DNA from: Burkholderiaceae bacterium
GTDB taxonomy: Bacteria > Pseudomonadota > Gammaproteobacteria > Burkholderiales > Burkholderiaceae_C
Length of the DNA stretch: 16,014 bases
Assembly: GCA_017999135.1 (NCBI GenBank)
Contig: JAGOBT010000016.1
Location: 1-16,014, forward strand
Direction: 5' to 3'
A model generated the notes under the pieces. It saw only the letters and a program-made list of their open reading frames with translations, did not search any database and was not told where the DNA came from. This document shows, piece after piece, positions 6,597-14,740 of the stretch (the first letter of the stretch is position 1; each line of letters begins with the position of its first letter). The translations under genes and the position numbers were made by a program.

Positions 6597-6623
6597 GGCT
6601 GCCGGCCGCAGGCGCCGGCAGCC
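6597..6623. terminator. perfect 10-bp hairpin between convergent genes (likely bidirectional terminator)
   Basis: GGCTGCCGGC - 7-base loop CGCAGGC - GCCGGCAGCC is an exact inverted repeat. It lies in the 49-base gap between the dehydrogenase-like gene and valS, ending 3 bases before the valS stop codon. Neither strand has a T-run after the stem. Position between facing genes supports a terminator or transcript-end stabiliser. Confidence 0.55.
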
Positions 6624-6626
6624 GCG

Positions 6627-9470
6627 TCAGGCCGCCGGCAGGCGCGCCAGCTGCTCGCGCAAGCGCAGCAGCGTCTGGCTGAATTCGTCGATGCGGGCGC
6701 GCTCCTGTGCCACCACCGCCGCAGGGGCGCGGGCCACGAAGCTCTCGTTCGACAGCTTGGCCTGCGCCTTGGTGATCTCGCCGTCGAGCCGGGCCACTTC
6801 CTTGCCCAGGCGGGCACGCTCGGCCGCCACGTCGATGGTGACCTGCAGGGCCAGTCGCAGGCCGGCCTGCACGGCCACCGGCGCGCTGGCGCTCTCGGTG
6901 GCGAAGGTCGCTTCGTCGTCGATGCGGCGGATGCCCGACAGCTTGGCCAGCGCCTGGATCAGCGGGGCGGCGGCGTCGATGAAGGCGGCATCGCCTGTCG
7001 CCAGCATCGGCACCCGCTCGGCGGGTGACAGGCCCATCTCGCTGCGCAGGCTGCGGCTGGCGGCCACCACCGTCTTCAGCCGGTCCATCCAGGCGTCCGA
7101 CGCCGGGTCGATCTTGTCCAGCTGGGCCTGGGGATAGGTCGCGCTGGCCAGGGTGTCGGCACTGCCGGCGGCCTTGCGGCCAGCCACCACCGCCACCGTG
7201 TCCCACAGCTCGGCGGTGACAAACGGCGCCACCGGGTGCAGCAGGCGCAGGATGGTTTCCAGCGTGCGGATCAGCGTGCGGCGGGTGGCGCGCTGCTGGG
7301 CGGCGTCGCCGGTCTGGATCTGCACCTTGGCGATTTCCAGGTACCAGTCGCAGTAGGCGTCCCAGACGTACTGGTAGATGGCGTTGGCCACGTTGTCCAG
7401 CCGGTAGCTGGCGAAGCCCTCGGCCACCGCGGCTTCAACACGCTGCAACTCGTTGGTGATCCACTTGTCGGCCGGGCTGAAGCGCATGTAGCCGTGCGCC
7501 GGGCCGCCGGGCTGGCATTCGGCCTTGGTGTGCTCCTTCAGTCCGCAATCCTGGCCTTCGCAGTTCATCAGCACGAAGCGGGTGGCGTTCCACAGCTTGT
7601 TGCAGAAGTTGCGGTAGCCCTCACAGCGCTTGGTGTCGAAGTTGACGGTGCGACCGAGCGTGGCCATGGCCGCGAAGGTGAAGCGCAGCGCGTCGGCGCC
7701 ATAGGCCGGAATGCCGTCGGGAAATTCCTTCTCGGTCGCCTTGCGCACCTTGGGTGCGGTCTCGGGCTTGCGCAGGCCGGTGGTGCGCTTGTCCAGCAGC
7801 GGGGCCAGCGCGATGCCGTCGATCAGGTCGACCGGGTCGAGCACGTTGCCTTCGCTCTTGCTCATCTTCTTGCCCTGTGCGTCGAGCACCAGGCCGTGGA
7901 TGTACACGTGCTTGAACGGCACCTTGCCGGTGAAGTGCTTGGTCATCATGATCATCCGGGCGACCCAGAAGAAGATGATGTCGTGGCCGGTCACCAGCAC
8001 GCTGCTGGGCAGGAACAGGTCCTGCTCGATGGTCTGGGCCGGCCAGCCCAGGGTGGAGAAGGGCACCAGGGCGCTGCTGTACCAGGTGTCCAGCACGTCG
8101 GGGTCGCGGGTCAGCGGGCCGCTGTAGCCGGCGGCATCGGCCTGGGCGCGGGCGCCGGCTTCGTCACGTGCGACGAACAGCTCGCCGCTGCTGCCGTACC
8201 AGGCCGGGATCTGGTGGCCCCACCACAGCTGGCGGCTGATGCACCAGTCCTGGATGTTCTTCATCCACTGGTTGTAGGTGTTCACCCATTGCTCGGGCAC
8301 GAACTGCACCTCGCCCGAGGCCACCACGTCGATGGCCTGCTGGGCGATGCTGGCACCACCGGCGCCGGGCTTGGTCATGGCGACGAACCACTGGTCGGTC
8401 AGCATCGGCTCGATCACCTGGCCGGTGCGGGCGCAGCGCGGCACCTGCAGCTTGTGCTTCTTGGTCTCGACCAGCAGGCCTTCGGCATCGAGCTGGGCGA
8501 CGATCTGCTTGCGGGCGACGAAGCGGTCCAGCCCGCGGTAGGGCTCGGGCGCACCGTCCCACACCTTGGCATCGAGCGTGAAGATGGTCAGCATCTCCAG
8601 GCCGTGGCGCAGGCCGACCTGGTAGTCGTTGGTGTCGTGCGCCGGGGTCACCTTCACCACGCCGGTGCCGAAGGCCTTGTCGACATAGGCGTCGGCGATC
8701 ACCGGCACCAGGCGCCCGGTGATGGGCAGCCGCACCTGCTGGCCGATCAGCGTGCTGTAGCGCTCGTCCTCGGGGTGCACCATCACCGCGGTGTCGCCCA
8801 GCATGGTCTCGGGGCGGGTGGTGGCCACCACCAGGCTGCCAGAGCCATCGGCCAAGGGGTAGCGGATGTGCCAGAGGAAGCCGTCTTCCTCTTCGCTTTC
8901 GACCTCCAGGTCGGACACCGCGCTCTTGAGCACCGGATCCCAGCTGACGAGGCGCTTGCCGCGGTAGATCAGGCCTTCTTCATACAGCCGCACGAAGGTC
9001 TCGGTCACCGTCTTCGACAGCGCCGGGTCCATCGTGAAGTACTCGTGCGCCCAGCTCACGCTGTCGCCCATGCGGCGCATCTGGCGGGTGATGGTGGCGC
9101 CGCTCTGCGCCTTCCAGTCCCACACCTTCGCGGTGAAGGCCTCACGGCCCAGGTCGTGTCGGCTGATGCCCTGTTCCTGCAACTGGCGCTCCACCACGAT
9201 CTGGGTGGCGATGCCGGCGTGGTCGGTGCCCGGCACCCACAGCGTGTTGAAGCCCCGCATGCGGTGGTAGCGGGTCAGCGCGTCCATGATGGTCTGGTTG
9301 AACGCGTGGCCCATGTGCAGCGTGCCGGTGACGTTGGGCGGCGGCAGCTGGATGGAGAACGAGGGCTTCGCCGGGTCCAGCGACGGCGCGTAGACGCCGC
9401 TCTGCTCCCACAGCGGCGCCCAGCGGGCTTCGATGGCGGCGGGTTCGAAGGATTTGGCGAGGTCGGTCAT
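6627..9470 (-). CDS. valS: valyl-tRNA synthetase
   Basis: A class Ia aminoacyl-tRNA synthetase, 947 residues, cytoplasmic, charging tRNA-Val with valine. [15 protein letters not shown] contains the HIGH-type motif HMGH at 52-55. A CP1 editing domain follows ([16 protein letters not shown], then [10 protein letters not shown]), which clears mischarged threonine. DVLDTWYSS and [12 protein letters not shown] precede KMSKS at 535-539. The anticodon-binding helical domain comes next, and a C-terminal coiled coil of about 70 residues ([16 protein letters not shown] and onward) binds the tRNA elbow. The start is ATG 9470 ([10 protein letters not shown]), as in relatives; the upstream open frame is low-complexity and is not needed. 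No strong Shine-Dalgarno is visible. It is the last gene of the minus-strand lipoprotein-thrB-BPSS1780 series, but a 103-base gap with a TACAAT box suggests its own promoter. Confidence 0.97.
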   Translation of the reverse strand: MTDLAKSFEPAAIEARWAPLWEQSGVYAPSLDPAKPSFSIQLPPPNVTGTLHMGHAFNQTIMDALTRYHRMRGFNTLWVPGTDHAGIATQIVVERQLQEQGISRHDLGREAFTAKVWDWKAQSGATITRQMRRMGDSVSWAHEYFTMDPALSKTVTETFVRLYEEGLIYRGKRLVSWDPVLKSAVSDLEVESEEEDGFLWHIRYPLADGSGSLVVATTRPETMLGDTAVMVHPEDERYSTLIGQQVRLPITGRLVPVIADAYVDKAFGTGVVKVTPAHDTNDYQVGLRHGLEMLTIFTLDAKVWDGAPEPYRGLDRFVARKQIVAQLDAEGLLVETKKHKLQVPRCARTGQVIEPMLTDQWFVAMTKPGAGGASIAQQAIDVVASGEVQFVPEQWVNTYNQWMKNIQDWCISRQLWWGHQIPAWYGSSGELFVARDEAGARAQADAAGYSGPLTRDPDVLDTWYSSALVPFSTLGWPAQTIEQDLFLPSSVLVTGHDIIFFWVARMIMMTKHFTGKVPFKHVYIHGLVLDAQGKKMSKSEGNVLDPVDLIDGIALAPLLDKRTTGLRKPETAPKVRKATEKEFPDGIPAYGADALRFTFAAMATLGRTVNFDTKRCEGYRNFCNKLWNATRFVLMNCEGQDCGLKEHTKAECQPGGPAHGYMRFSPADKWITNELQRVEAAVAEGFASYRLDNVANAIYQYVWDAYCDWYLEIAKVQIQTGDAAQQRATRRTLIRTLETILRLLHPVAPFVTAELWDTVAVVAGRKAAGSADTLASATYPQAQLDKIDPASDAWMDRLKTVVAASRSLRSEMGLSPAERVPMLATGDAAFIDAAAPLIQALAKLSGIRRIDDEATFATESASAPVAVQAGLRLALQVTIDVAAERARLGKEVARLDGEITKAQAKLSNESFVARAPAAVVAQERARIDEFSQTLLRLREQLARLPAA

Positions 9471-9536
9471 GGGGGCAGCAGGGCGCACGGCCGGCGGTGG
9501 CACCGCGGCAGCAGGCAGGTCAGAAGCGGACCGGCG

Positions 9537-9542
9537 ATTGTA
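9537..9542 (-). promoter_or_regulatory. candidate -10 box for valS
   Basis: On the minus strand CTACAATCGCC contains TACAAT (5 of 6 to TATAAT). A start about 60 bases before the valS ATG is implied. The GC-rich leader can form structure but shows no T-box features, which would not be expected here. No good -35 box is seen. Confidence 0.5.
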
Positions 9543-9573
9543 GAAGCCGCCCCCCGGCGGCCGTGCGGCAGGC

Positions 9574-10392
9574 TCATGCCGGCGGGTTGTCGCTGGCGCG
9601 GAAGGTGTCGTCGAAGCTGAACCACAGCGACGCATAGAACGCCGCCGAGAACGCCAGGCCGATCGGCAGCGTCATCAGGCCCAGCAGCTGGCTGGCCCCG
9701 GTGACGGCTGCCACCAGCGAGAACGCCGCGCCCACGGCCACCATCACCCCGGCCCAGCCCATCAGGTACAGCAGGAACGCACCGCGCGTGCGCCACAGCG
9801 CCAGCGTGCTGCTGAACAGCGCCTGCAGCGCCCCCTGGCCGCCCCAGTGCACCAGCGCGGGGGCGTGCCAGAACGGCACCGACAGCAGCGCCGCCAGTCC
9901 CACCCGCACCAGCATGCCCTGCACCAGCCGCGGGTCGGCCAGCACCGCGTCCAGTGCCGGAGACGGCTTGCCGTCGTTGCCGGCGGCGGCCATCTCGCGC
10001 TGCAGCGCCTCGAACGTGCCGCCGTCCACTGCGTCCGCCAGCGTGATGACCAGCATGGTGCCCAGTGCGTAGGCTGCGCACAGCACCCACTGCGCCTTGC
10101 GCTGGCTGGGCACCGGGTGGCGCAGGCCCTCGGCCAGCTGGCCGATGTGCACCGGACCGCCGGCCAGCGCACTGCGGCTGGCGATCATGAAGCCCAGGCT
10201 CAGCATCGGTAGCAGCGCCATGCCCAGCGGTCCGCCCAGGTAGGGCACCACCACCATCAGCAGCAGCACGGTGAACAGGAAGAACACGAACAGGCCGACA
10301 AAGGCCAGCGGCCGTTGCGCCCAGAGCTGCAGGCCCTGGCGCAGCCAGCGCCAGCCCTGGACAGGGGCAACCGGTTGAAGGCGAAGTCCCAT
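9574..10392 (-). CDS. BPSS1780-type inner-membrane protein of unknown function
   Basis: A 272-residue multi-pass membrane protein. A short amphipathic N-terminus ([21 protein letters not shown]) precedes hydrophobic segments at about 29-50, 53-72, 101-120, 160-178, 203-228 and 234-256. A soluble loop at about 120-158 is rich in Ala and Asp. The opening pattern 'QGWRWLRQG...RPLAFVGLF' recalls the Burkholderiales family named BPSS1780 after a Burkholderia pseudomallei protein; this is from memory. No enzyme motif is visible and I assign no function. It lies 46 bases after thrB and 103 bases before valS on the same strand. ATG 10392 has no clear ribosome binding site. Confidence 0.82.
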   Translation of the reverse strand: MGLRLQPVAPVQGWRWLRQGLQLWAQRPLAFVGLFVFFLFTVLLLMVVVPYLGGPLGMALLPMLSLGFMIASRSALAGGPVHIGQLAEGLRHPVPSQRKAQWVLCAAYALGTMLVITLADAVDGGTFEALQREMAAAGNDGKPSPALDAVLADPRLVQGMLVRVGLAALLSVPFWHAPALVHWGGQGALQALFSSTLALWRTRGAFLLYLMGWAGVMVAVGAAFSLVAAVTGASQLLGLMTLPIGLAFSAAFYASLWFSFDDTFRASDNPPA

Positions 10393-10438
10393 GGGGTGGG
10401 CAGAGGTCTCGGGTCAGGGGTGGAAAGGCAGCAGGCGC

Positions 10439-11407
10439 TCAGACGAGCGCATGCCAGGGCTGGGCGATGCGCTGGCGCAGCACCCGTTCGAAATGGCCCG
10501 GATCCTTGGGCTGCAGCAGCGCGGCCGGGCGTGGCAGGTGCCAGTCGCCCAGGCGCGACAGCCAGAAGCGCAGCGCTGCGGCCCGCAGCAGCGCCGGCAG
10601 CAGGCGGTGCTCGGTGGCCGACAGCGGGCGCTGTGCCTCGTAGGCCTGCACCAGGGCCTGGGCGCGGGCCATGTCGAGGCTGGCGTCGTCGGCATTCAGG
10701 CACCAGTCATTCAGGCACACCGCCAGGTCGTAGCCGAAGCTGTCGGTGCCGGCAAAGTAGAAGTCGAAGGCGCCGGTCAGCTTCTCGTGGCCGGGCAGGC
10801 CGTCGAACAGCACGTTGTCGCAGAACAGGTCGGCATGCACCGCGCCTTGCGGCAGCGCCGCGAAGGCGGGCGACAAGGCCACCTGGTGCTGGAAGGCCAG
10901 CTCGTCGTCCAGCAACTGCCGTTGCACCGGCGTGAGGTGCGGCCGCACCAGCGGCGCGATCTGTCGCCACCAGGCCCGGCCGCGCAGGTTGGGCTGCTGC
11001 AGCGCAAAGTCGGCCACCGCCAGGTGCATGCGTGCCAGCAGGCCGCCGAGCTGGGCGCAGTGGTGCAGGTCGGGCGCCAGCTGGTGGTGGCCGGGCAGGC
11101 GGTTGACCAGGGCCGCCGGCTTGCCCGCCAGCTGGTGCAGGATCTGGCCGCCGGCATCGGCCCGCGGCTCGGGCACCGGCAGGCCGCGCTGCGCCAGGTG
11201 CTGCATCAGCCGCAGGTAGTACGGCAGCTGGTCGGCCGTCAGGCGCTCGAACAGGGTCAGCACCCAGTCACCGTGGTCGGTGGTGACGAAGAAATTGCTG
11301 TTCTCGATGCCCGCGCCGATGCCCTGCAGCTGCTGCAGCCTGCCGGCGCCCAGGCGCTCGGTCAGCGCGCCGGCCTCGGCCGGCGTGACATCGGTGAACA
11401 CGGCCAT
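10439..11407 (-). CDS. thrB: homoserine kinase, type II (APH-fold ThrB)
   Basis: It phosphorylates L-homoserine to O-phosphohomoserine, the penultimate step of threonine synthesis. It is 322 residues. It belongs to the choline kinase/aminoglycoside phosphotransferase fold used for homoserine kinase in many proteobacteria, not the GHMP-type ThrB of E. coli. The N-lobe carries GIGAGIENSNFFV (29-41). The catalytic loop is HADLFCDN (191-198), with Asp193 as base and Asn198 as metal ligand. The metal-binding Asp215 lies in FDFYFAG. FTDVT near the N-terminus is typical of this family. It starts 10 bases after the lipoprotein stop and is followed by the membrane protein gene, so a shared transcript is likely. 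A related small-molecule kinase is the only serious alternative. Confidence 0.94.
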   Translation of the reverse strand: MAVFTDVTPAEAGALTERLGAGRLQQLQGIGAGIENSNFFVTTDHGDWVLTLFERLTADQLPYYLRLMQHLAQRGLPVPEPRADAGGQILHQLAGKPAALVNRLPGHHQLAPDLHHCAQLGGLLARMHLAVADFALQQPNLRGRAWWRQIAPLVRPHLTPVQRQLLDDELAFQHQVALSPAFAALPQGAVHADLFCDNVLFDGLPGHEKLTGAFDFYFAGTDSFGYDLAVCLNDWCLNADDASLDMARAQALVQAYEAQRPLSATEHRLLPALLRAAALRFWLSRLGDWHLPRPAALLQPKDPGHFERVLRQRIAQPWHALV

Positions 11408-11417
11408 GGCGGCGTGG

Positions 11418-11699
11418 CTAGAAGCTCAGCACGGTCCAGACACGCTGGCCGGCACCGGTCTTGGCGGCCGACGGGTCGCTGCCCGCGGCCTGGGGCGTGA
11501 TCTCGTAGCGCGGGGCGGCGCTGTCCTTGTTGTCGACGCTGATGCGCTGGGTCTGGCCGCGCACCCGCAGCTCGGTGATGCGGACCTGGTCGTCTTCGCT
11601 GACCAGGCGCTGCACGGCCGCATCGCCCGCCGGCCGTGGCGCCAGGCCGGCGCAGGCTGTCAGCGTGGCGCACAGGCACAGCAGCAGAGTCGTCTTCAT
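11418..11699 (-). CDS. small putative lipoprotein, unknown function
   Basis: A 93-residue exported protein. MKTT is followed by a hydrophobic stretch (LLLCLCATLTA) and the lipobox L13-T14-A15-C16, so Cys16 would be lipidated and the mature protein has about 78 residues. Residues after Cys16 are A-G-L-A with no Asp at +2, which favours outer-membrane sorting. The mature part is hydrophilic, with a predicted beta-rich segment DDQVRITELRVRGQTQRISVDN and an Ala/Gly-rich stretch. I recognise no family. ATG 11699 has no Shine-Dalgarno, and a TAGAAT box ends exactly 6 bases upstream, suggesting a leaderless message. It appears to lead the thrB-BPSS1780 unit (10-base gap to thrB) and is divergent from polA. 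Confidence 0.8.
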   Translation of the reverse strand: MKTTLLLCLCATLTACAGLAPRPAGDAAVQRLVSEDDQVRITELRVRGQTQRISVDNKDSAAPRYEITPQAAGSDPSAAKTGAGQRVWTVLSF

Positions 11700-11705
11700 G
11701 CCGCG

Positions 11706-11711
11706 ATTCTA
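11706..11711 (-). promoter_or_regulatory. -10 box of the lipoprotein-thrB unit (leaderless arrangement)
   Basis: TAGAAT on the minus strand matches TATAAT at 5 of 6 bases and is separated from ATG 11699 by exactly 6 bases. The transcription start would fall on, or within a base of, the start codon. No -35 match is clear. Confidence 0.5.
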
Positions 11712-11738
11712 GGTGGCGGCCGCCCGGTCGGCCGCGTG

Positions 11739-11767
11739 TCGGCAGATGGGCCGGCAGCCACCACAAT
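11739..11767 (+). promoter_or_regulatory. polA promoter (leaderless arrangement)
   Basis: TCGGCA at 11739-11744 (4 of 6 to TTGACA) and CACAAT at 11762-11767 (4 of 6 to TATAAT) are 17 bases apart. The -10 box ends 6 bases before ATG 11774, so transcription would begin at the start codon. No Shine-Dalgarno precedes polA. Confidence 0.5.
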
Positions 11768-11773
11768 CCGTGC

Positions 11774-14572
11774 ATGAGCGACGCCAACACCCCCCTGCCG
11801 ATGCTGCTGCTGGTCGACGGATCCAGCTACCTGTACCGGGCCTACCACGCCATGCCCGACCTGCGCGGGCCCGACGGCTTCCCGACCGGCGCCATCCATG
11901 GGCTGGTGGCGATGATGAAGCGCCTGCGCGAGCAGATCATCGGCAGTGGCCCAGGCGGGCATGCCGCCTGCGTGTTCGATGCCCATGGGCCGACGTTCCG
12001 CGATGCCTGGTACGACCAGTACAAGGCCCAGCGCGCGCCCATGCCCGACGACCTGCGCACCCAGATCGCGCCCATCCACGAGGTGGTGCGCCTGCTGGGC
12101 TGGCCGGTGCTGGAGGTGCCCGGCATCGAGGCCGACGACGCCATCGGCACGCTGGCTCGCGTGGGCGCTGCGGCCGGCCACCAGGTGGTGATCTCCACCG
12201 GTGACAAGGACCTGGCGCAGCTGGTGAATGAACGCGTCACGCTGATCAACACCATGAGCAACGAGCGGCTGGACATCGCCGGCGTGGTGGCCAAATTCGG
12301 CGTGGCGCCGGACCGGATCATCGATTACCTGACGCTGATCGGCGACACGGTGGACAACGTGCCGGGCGTCGACAAGGTCGGCCCCAAGACTGCTGTGAAG
12401 TGGCTGGCCGAGCACGGCAGCCTGGACGGCGTGATGGCGGCCGCCGCCAGCATCAAGGGCGTGGCCGGCGAGAACCTGCGCAAGGCCCTGGACTGGCTGC
12501 CCCAGGGCCGCCGCCTGGTGACGGTGGTGACCGATTGCGACCTGTCGGCCCACATCGCCGGCTGGCCGGCGGTGGAGGCGCTGGCGCTGCAGCCGGTCGA
12601 CCGTGAAGGGCTGCTGGACTTCTACCAGCGCTACGGCTTCAAAGCCTGGCGCAAGGAGCTGGAGACCGAGCTGGGCGTGGGCGCCAGCATCGCGGCCGCC
12701 GCGCCTGGGCTGTTCGATGCCGTCGGCACCGGCGCCGAACCCGCCAAGCCCGACAACAGCACGCTGGCACGCCGCTACGAAACGGTGCTGGACGCCGACC
12801 GCCTGGCCGCCTGGCTGGACCGCTTGAAGAGCGCGCCACTGGCCGCGCTGGACACCGAGACCGACAGCCTCGACCCGCTGCGCGCCCGCATCGTCGGCAT
12901 CAGCTTTGCCGTGCAGCCGGGCGAGGCCGCCTACGTGCCGGTGGCGCACGACTACGCCGGTGCGCCCGACCAGCTGCCGCTGGATGCCGTGCTGGCCACG
13001 CTGCGGCCCTGGCTGGAAGATGCGGCCGCGTCCAAGGTGGGCCAGAACATCAAGTACGACACCCACGTGCTGGCCAACCACGGCATCACCGTGCGGGGCT
13101 GGCAGCACGACACGCTGCTGGAAAGCTATGTCTGGGAAGCCCACCTGACGCACAGCCTGGAGAAGCTGGCCGAGCGCCACTTGGGCCGCCAGGGCCTGAG
13201 CTATGAAGACCTGTGCGGCAAGGGTGTCCACCAGATCCCGTTCAGCCAGGTCGACATCGAACGCGCCACCACCTACAGCGGCGAGGACAGCGAGATGACG
13301 CTGCAGGTGCACCAGGTGCTGCACCCGCGGGTGGCGGCGGTGCCGGGCCTGCTGCATGTCTACCGCGACATCGAGATGCCGGTGTCCTTGATCCTGCAGC
13401 GCATCGAGCGCCATGGCGTGCTGGTGGACGCGAGCGTGCTGGCCCAGCAGAGCCAGCAGCTGGCCGAGCGCATGGTGCAGCTGGAAGAGCAGGCCTACCA
13501 GATCGCCGGCCAGCCCTTCAACCTGGGCAGCCCCAAGCAGATCGGCGAGATCCTGTTCAACCAGCTGGGCCTGCCGGTCAGGAAGAAGACTGCCTCGGGC
13601 GCACCCAGCACCGATGAAGAAGTGCTGCAGGAGCTGGCCGCCGACTACCCGCTGCCCGCCCGCATCCTGGAGCACCGCAGCCTGGCCAAGCTCAAGGGCA
13701 CCTACACCGACAAACTGCCGCTGATGGTGAACCCTGCCACCGGGCGGGTGCACACCAACTATGCGCAGGCGGTGGCCATCACCGGGCGCCTCAGCAGCAA
13801 CGACCCCAACCTGCAGAACATCCCCATCCGCACGGCCGAAGGCCGCCGGGTGCGCGAGGCCTTCATCGCCCCGCCGGGCCATGTGATCGTGTCAGCCGAC
13901 TACAGCCAGATCGAGCTGCGCATCATGGCCCACATCAGCGGCGACCCCGGTCTGACCCGCGCCTTCGCCGACGGGCTGGACGTGCACAAGGCCACCGCCG
14001 CCGAGGTGTTCAACACCACGGTCGACGCCGTCACCAGCGAGCAGCGCCGCTATGCCAAGACCATCAACTTCGGCCTGATCTACGGCATGGGCGCCTTCGG
14101 CCTGGCGCAGAGCCTGGGCATCGACCAGAAGATGGCGCGCGACTTCATCGACCGCTACTTCGCCCGCTTTGCCGGCGTGAAGCGCTACATGGACGAGACC
14201 AAGGCCAGTGCCGCGGCCACTGGCTATGTGGAGACGCTGTTCGGCCGCCGCATCGAGCTGCCCGAGATCCGTGGTGGCAATGGCCCGCGCCGCGCAGGCG
14301 CCGAGCGCCAAGCCATCAACGCGCCGATGCAGGGCACGGCTGCCGACCTGATCAAGCTGGCGATGATCGCGGTGCAGGGTGCGCTGGACGCCGCCGGCAA
14401 GCGCACCGCCATGGTGATGCAGGTGCACGACGAACTGGTGTTCGAGGTGCCCGACGAGGAACTGCCCTGGGTGCGTGAGCAGGTGCCGGCGCTGATGGCC
14501 GGCGTGGCGAAACTCAGCGTGCCTTTGCTGGCCGAAGTGGGTGTCGGACCCAACTGGGAGCAGGCCCATTGA
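11774..14572 (+). CDS. polA: DNA polymerase I
   Basis: A 932-residue, three-domain enzyme for Okazaki fragment processing and repair synthesis. The 5' nuclease domain covers about 1-300 (LLVDGSSYLYRAYHAM, GIEADDAIGTLA, STGDKDLAQLV, and helix-hairpin-helix PGVDKVGPKTA). The 3'-5' exonuclease begins near 340; DTETDSL starts at residue 360, NIKYD follows, and YSGED closes the set, so all proofreading carboxylates appear intact. The polymerase domain holds motif A SADYSQIELR (Asp709), motif B RRYAKTINFGLIYG and motif C QVHDELVFEV (His885, Asp886, Glu887). Length matches E. coli Pol I (928). MSDANTPLPMLLLVDG at ATG 11774 gives the family-typical N-terminus; the frame is open upstream but lacks a plausible start there. 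It is divergent from the lipoprotein gene and followed by the hairpin array. Confidence 0.98.
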   Translation: MSDANTPLPMLLLVDGSSYLYRAYHAMPDLRGPDGFPTGAIHGLVAMMKRLREQIIGSGPGGHAACVFDAHGPTFRDAWYDQYKAQRAPMPDDLRTQIAPIHEVVRLLGWPVLEVPGIEADDAIGTLARVGAAAGHQVVISTGDKDLAQLVNERVTLINTMSNERLDIAGVVAKFGVAPDRIIDYLTLIGDTVDNVPGVDKVGPKTAVKWLAEHGSLDGVMAAAASIKGVAGENLRKALDWLPQGRRLVTVVTDCDLSAHIAGWPAVEALALQPVDREGLLDFYQRYGFKAWRKELETELGVGASIAAAAPGLFDAVGTGAEPAKPDNSTLARRYETVLDADRLAAWLDRLKSAPLAALDTETDSLDPLRARIVGISFAVQPGEAAYVPVAHDYAGAPDQLPLDAVLATLRPWLEDAAASKVGQNIKYDTHVLANHGITVRGWQHDTLLESYVWEAHLTHSLEKLAERHLGRQGLSYEDLCGKGVHQIPFSQVDIERATTYSGEDSEMTLQVHQVLHPRVAAVPGLLHVYRDIEMPVSLILQRIERHGVLVDASVLAQQSQQLAERMVQLEEQAYQIAGQPFNLGSPKQIGEILFNQLGLPVRKKTASGAPSTDEEVLQELAADYPLPARILEHRSLAKLKGTYTDKLPLMVNPATGRVHTNYAQAVAITGRLSSNDPNLQNIPIRTAEGRRVREAFIAPPGHVIVSADYSQIELRIMAHISGDPGLTRAFADGLDVHKATAAEVFNTTVDAVTSEQRRYAKTINFGLIYGMGAFGLAQSLGIDQKMARDFIDRYFARFAGVKRYMDETKASAAATGYVETLFGRRIELPEIRGGNGPRRAGAERQAINAPMQGTAADLIKLAMIAVQGALDAAGKRTAMVMQVHDELVFEVPDEELPWVREQVPALMAGVAKLSVPLLAEVGVGPNWEQAH

Positions 14573-14593
14573 CGGCCCACCCCCGTAGCGGCT

Positions 14594-14716
14594 GCGCCGG
14601 CCTTGCAGGCCGCGCTGGGCCAGAGGCGCAGCTCTTCGGCAGGCACAAACGGCATGCCGTTTGTGTCCGGCCTCAGCCCCCTCAAGGGGGCGGCCCCAGC
14701 AGCCCGGCAAAGCCGG
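14594..14716. repeat. cluster of four GC-rich hairpins after polA (REP/BIME-like intergenic element)
   Basis: The 168-base gap between convergent polA and the TIGR03084-type gene holds four separate inverted repeats. They are: 14594-14615 (GGCC-TTGCA-GGCC core, extended by GCGC/GCGC around a bulge); 14644-14665, an exact 22-base palindrome with half-site CACAAACGGCA; 14676-14691 (GCCCCC-TCAA-GGGGGC); and 14704-14716 (CCGGC-AAA-GCCGG). The density and modular look resemble the mosaic intergenic repeats scattered through Burkholderiales genomes. The rest of the gap (14573-14593, 14717-14740) shows nothing specific. No second copy is seen in this window, so the repeat call is by resemblance. Confidence 0.55.
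14644..14665. terminator. perfect 22-base palindrome, possible bidirectional transcript end
   Basis: It folds as a 9-bp stem (CACAAACGG/CCGTTTGTG) with loop CATG. It lies 72 bases past the polA stop and 76 bases past the end of the facing gene. Its AT-containing stem ends differ from the GC-only hairpins around it. There is no following T-run; a protein-binding site is an alternative. Confidence 0.35.
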
Positions 14717-14740
14717 TTCCGCGGCGGCCGCTTGGTTCGT

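Noticed and set aside
7236..9620. Very long open frame (about 790 codons) on the plus strand opposite valS
   Set aside because: It is antisense to an unambiguous valyl-tRNA synthetase, is extremely rich in His, Gly, Ala and Val as expected from reading high-GC codons backwards, and matches no known fold.
9467..9635. Longer upstream start for valS giving about 55 extra residues
   Set aside because: The extension is Pro/Ala/Arg low-complexity, covers the TACAAT box and overlaps the end of the previous gene; [10 protein letters not shown] at ATG 9470 is the family-like start.
11696..13882. Long open frame (about 730 codons) on the minus strand opposite polA
   Set aside because: It is a GC-driven mirror of the polA reading frame with His/Gln/Arg-rich low-complexity composition; polA motifs on the plus strand are decisive.
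13892..14710. Open minus-strand frame running across the polA 3' end and the hairpin array
   Set aside because: It is antisense to polymerase motifs A to C, and its upstream part is translated repeat sequence; there is no plausible start signal.
14724..14731. GCGGCCGC 8-base palindrome as a regulatory site
   Set aside because: Such a string is expected by chance at this GC content and has no paired site or promoter nearby.
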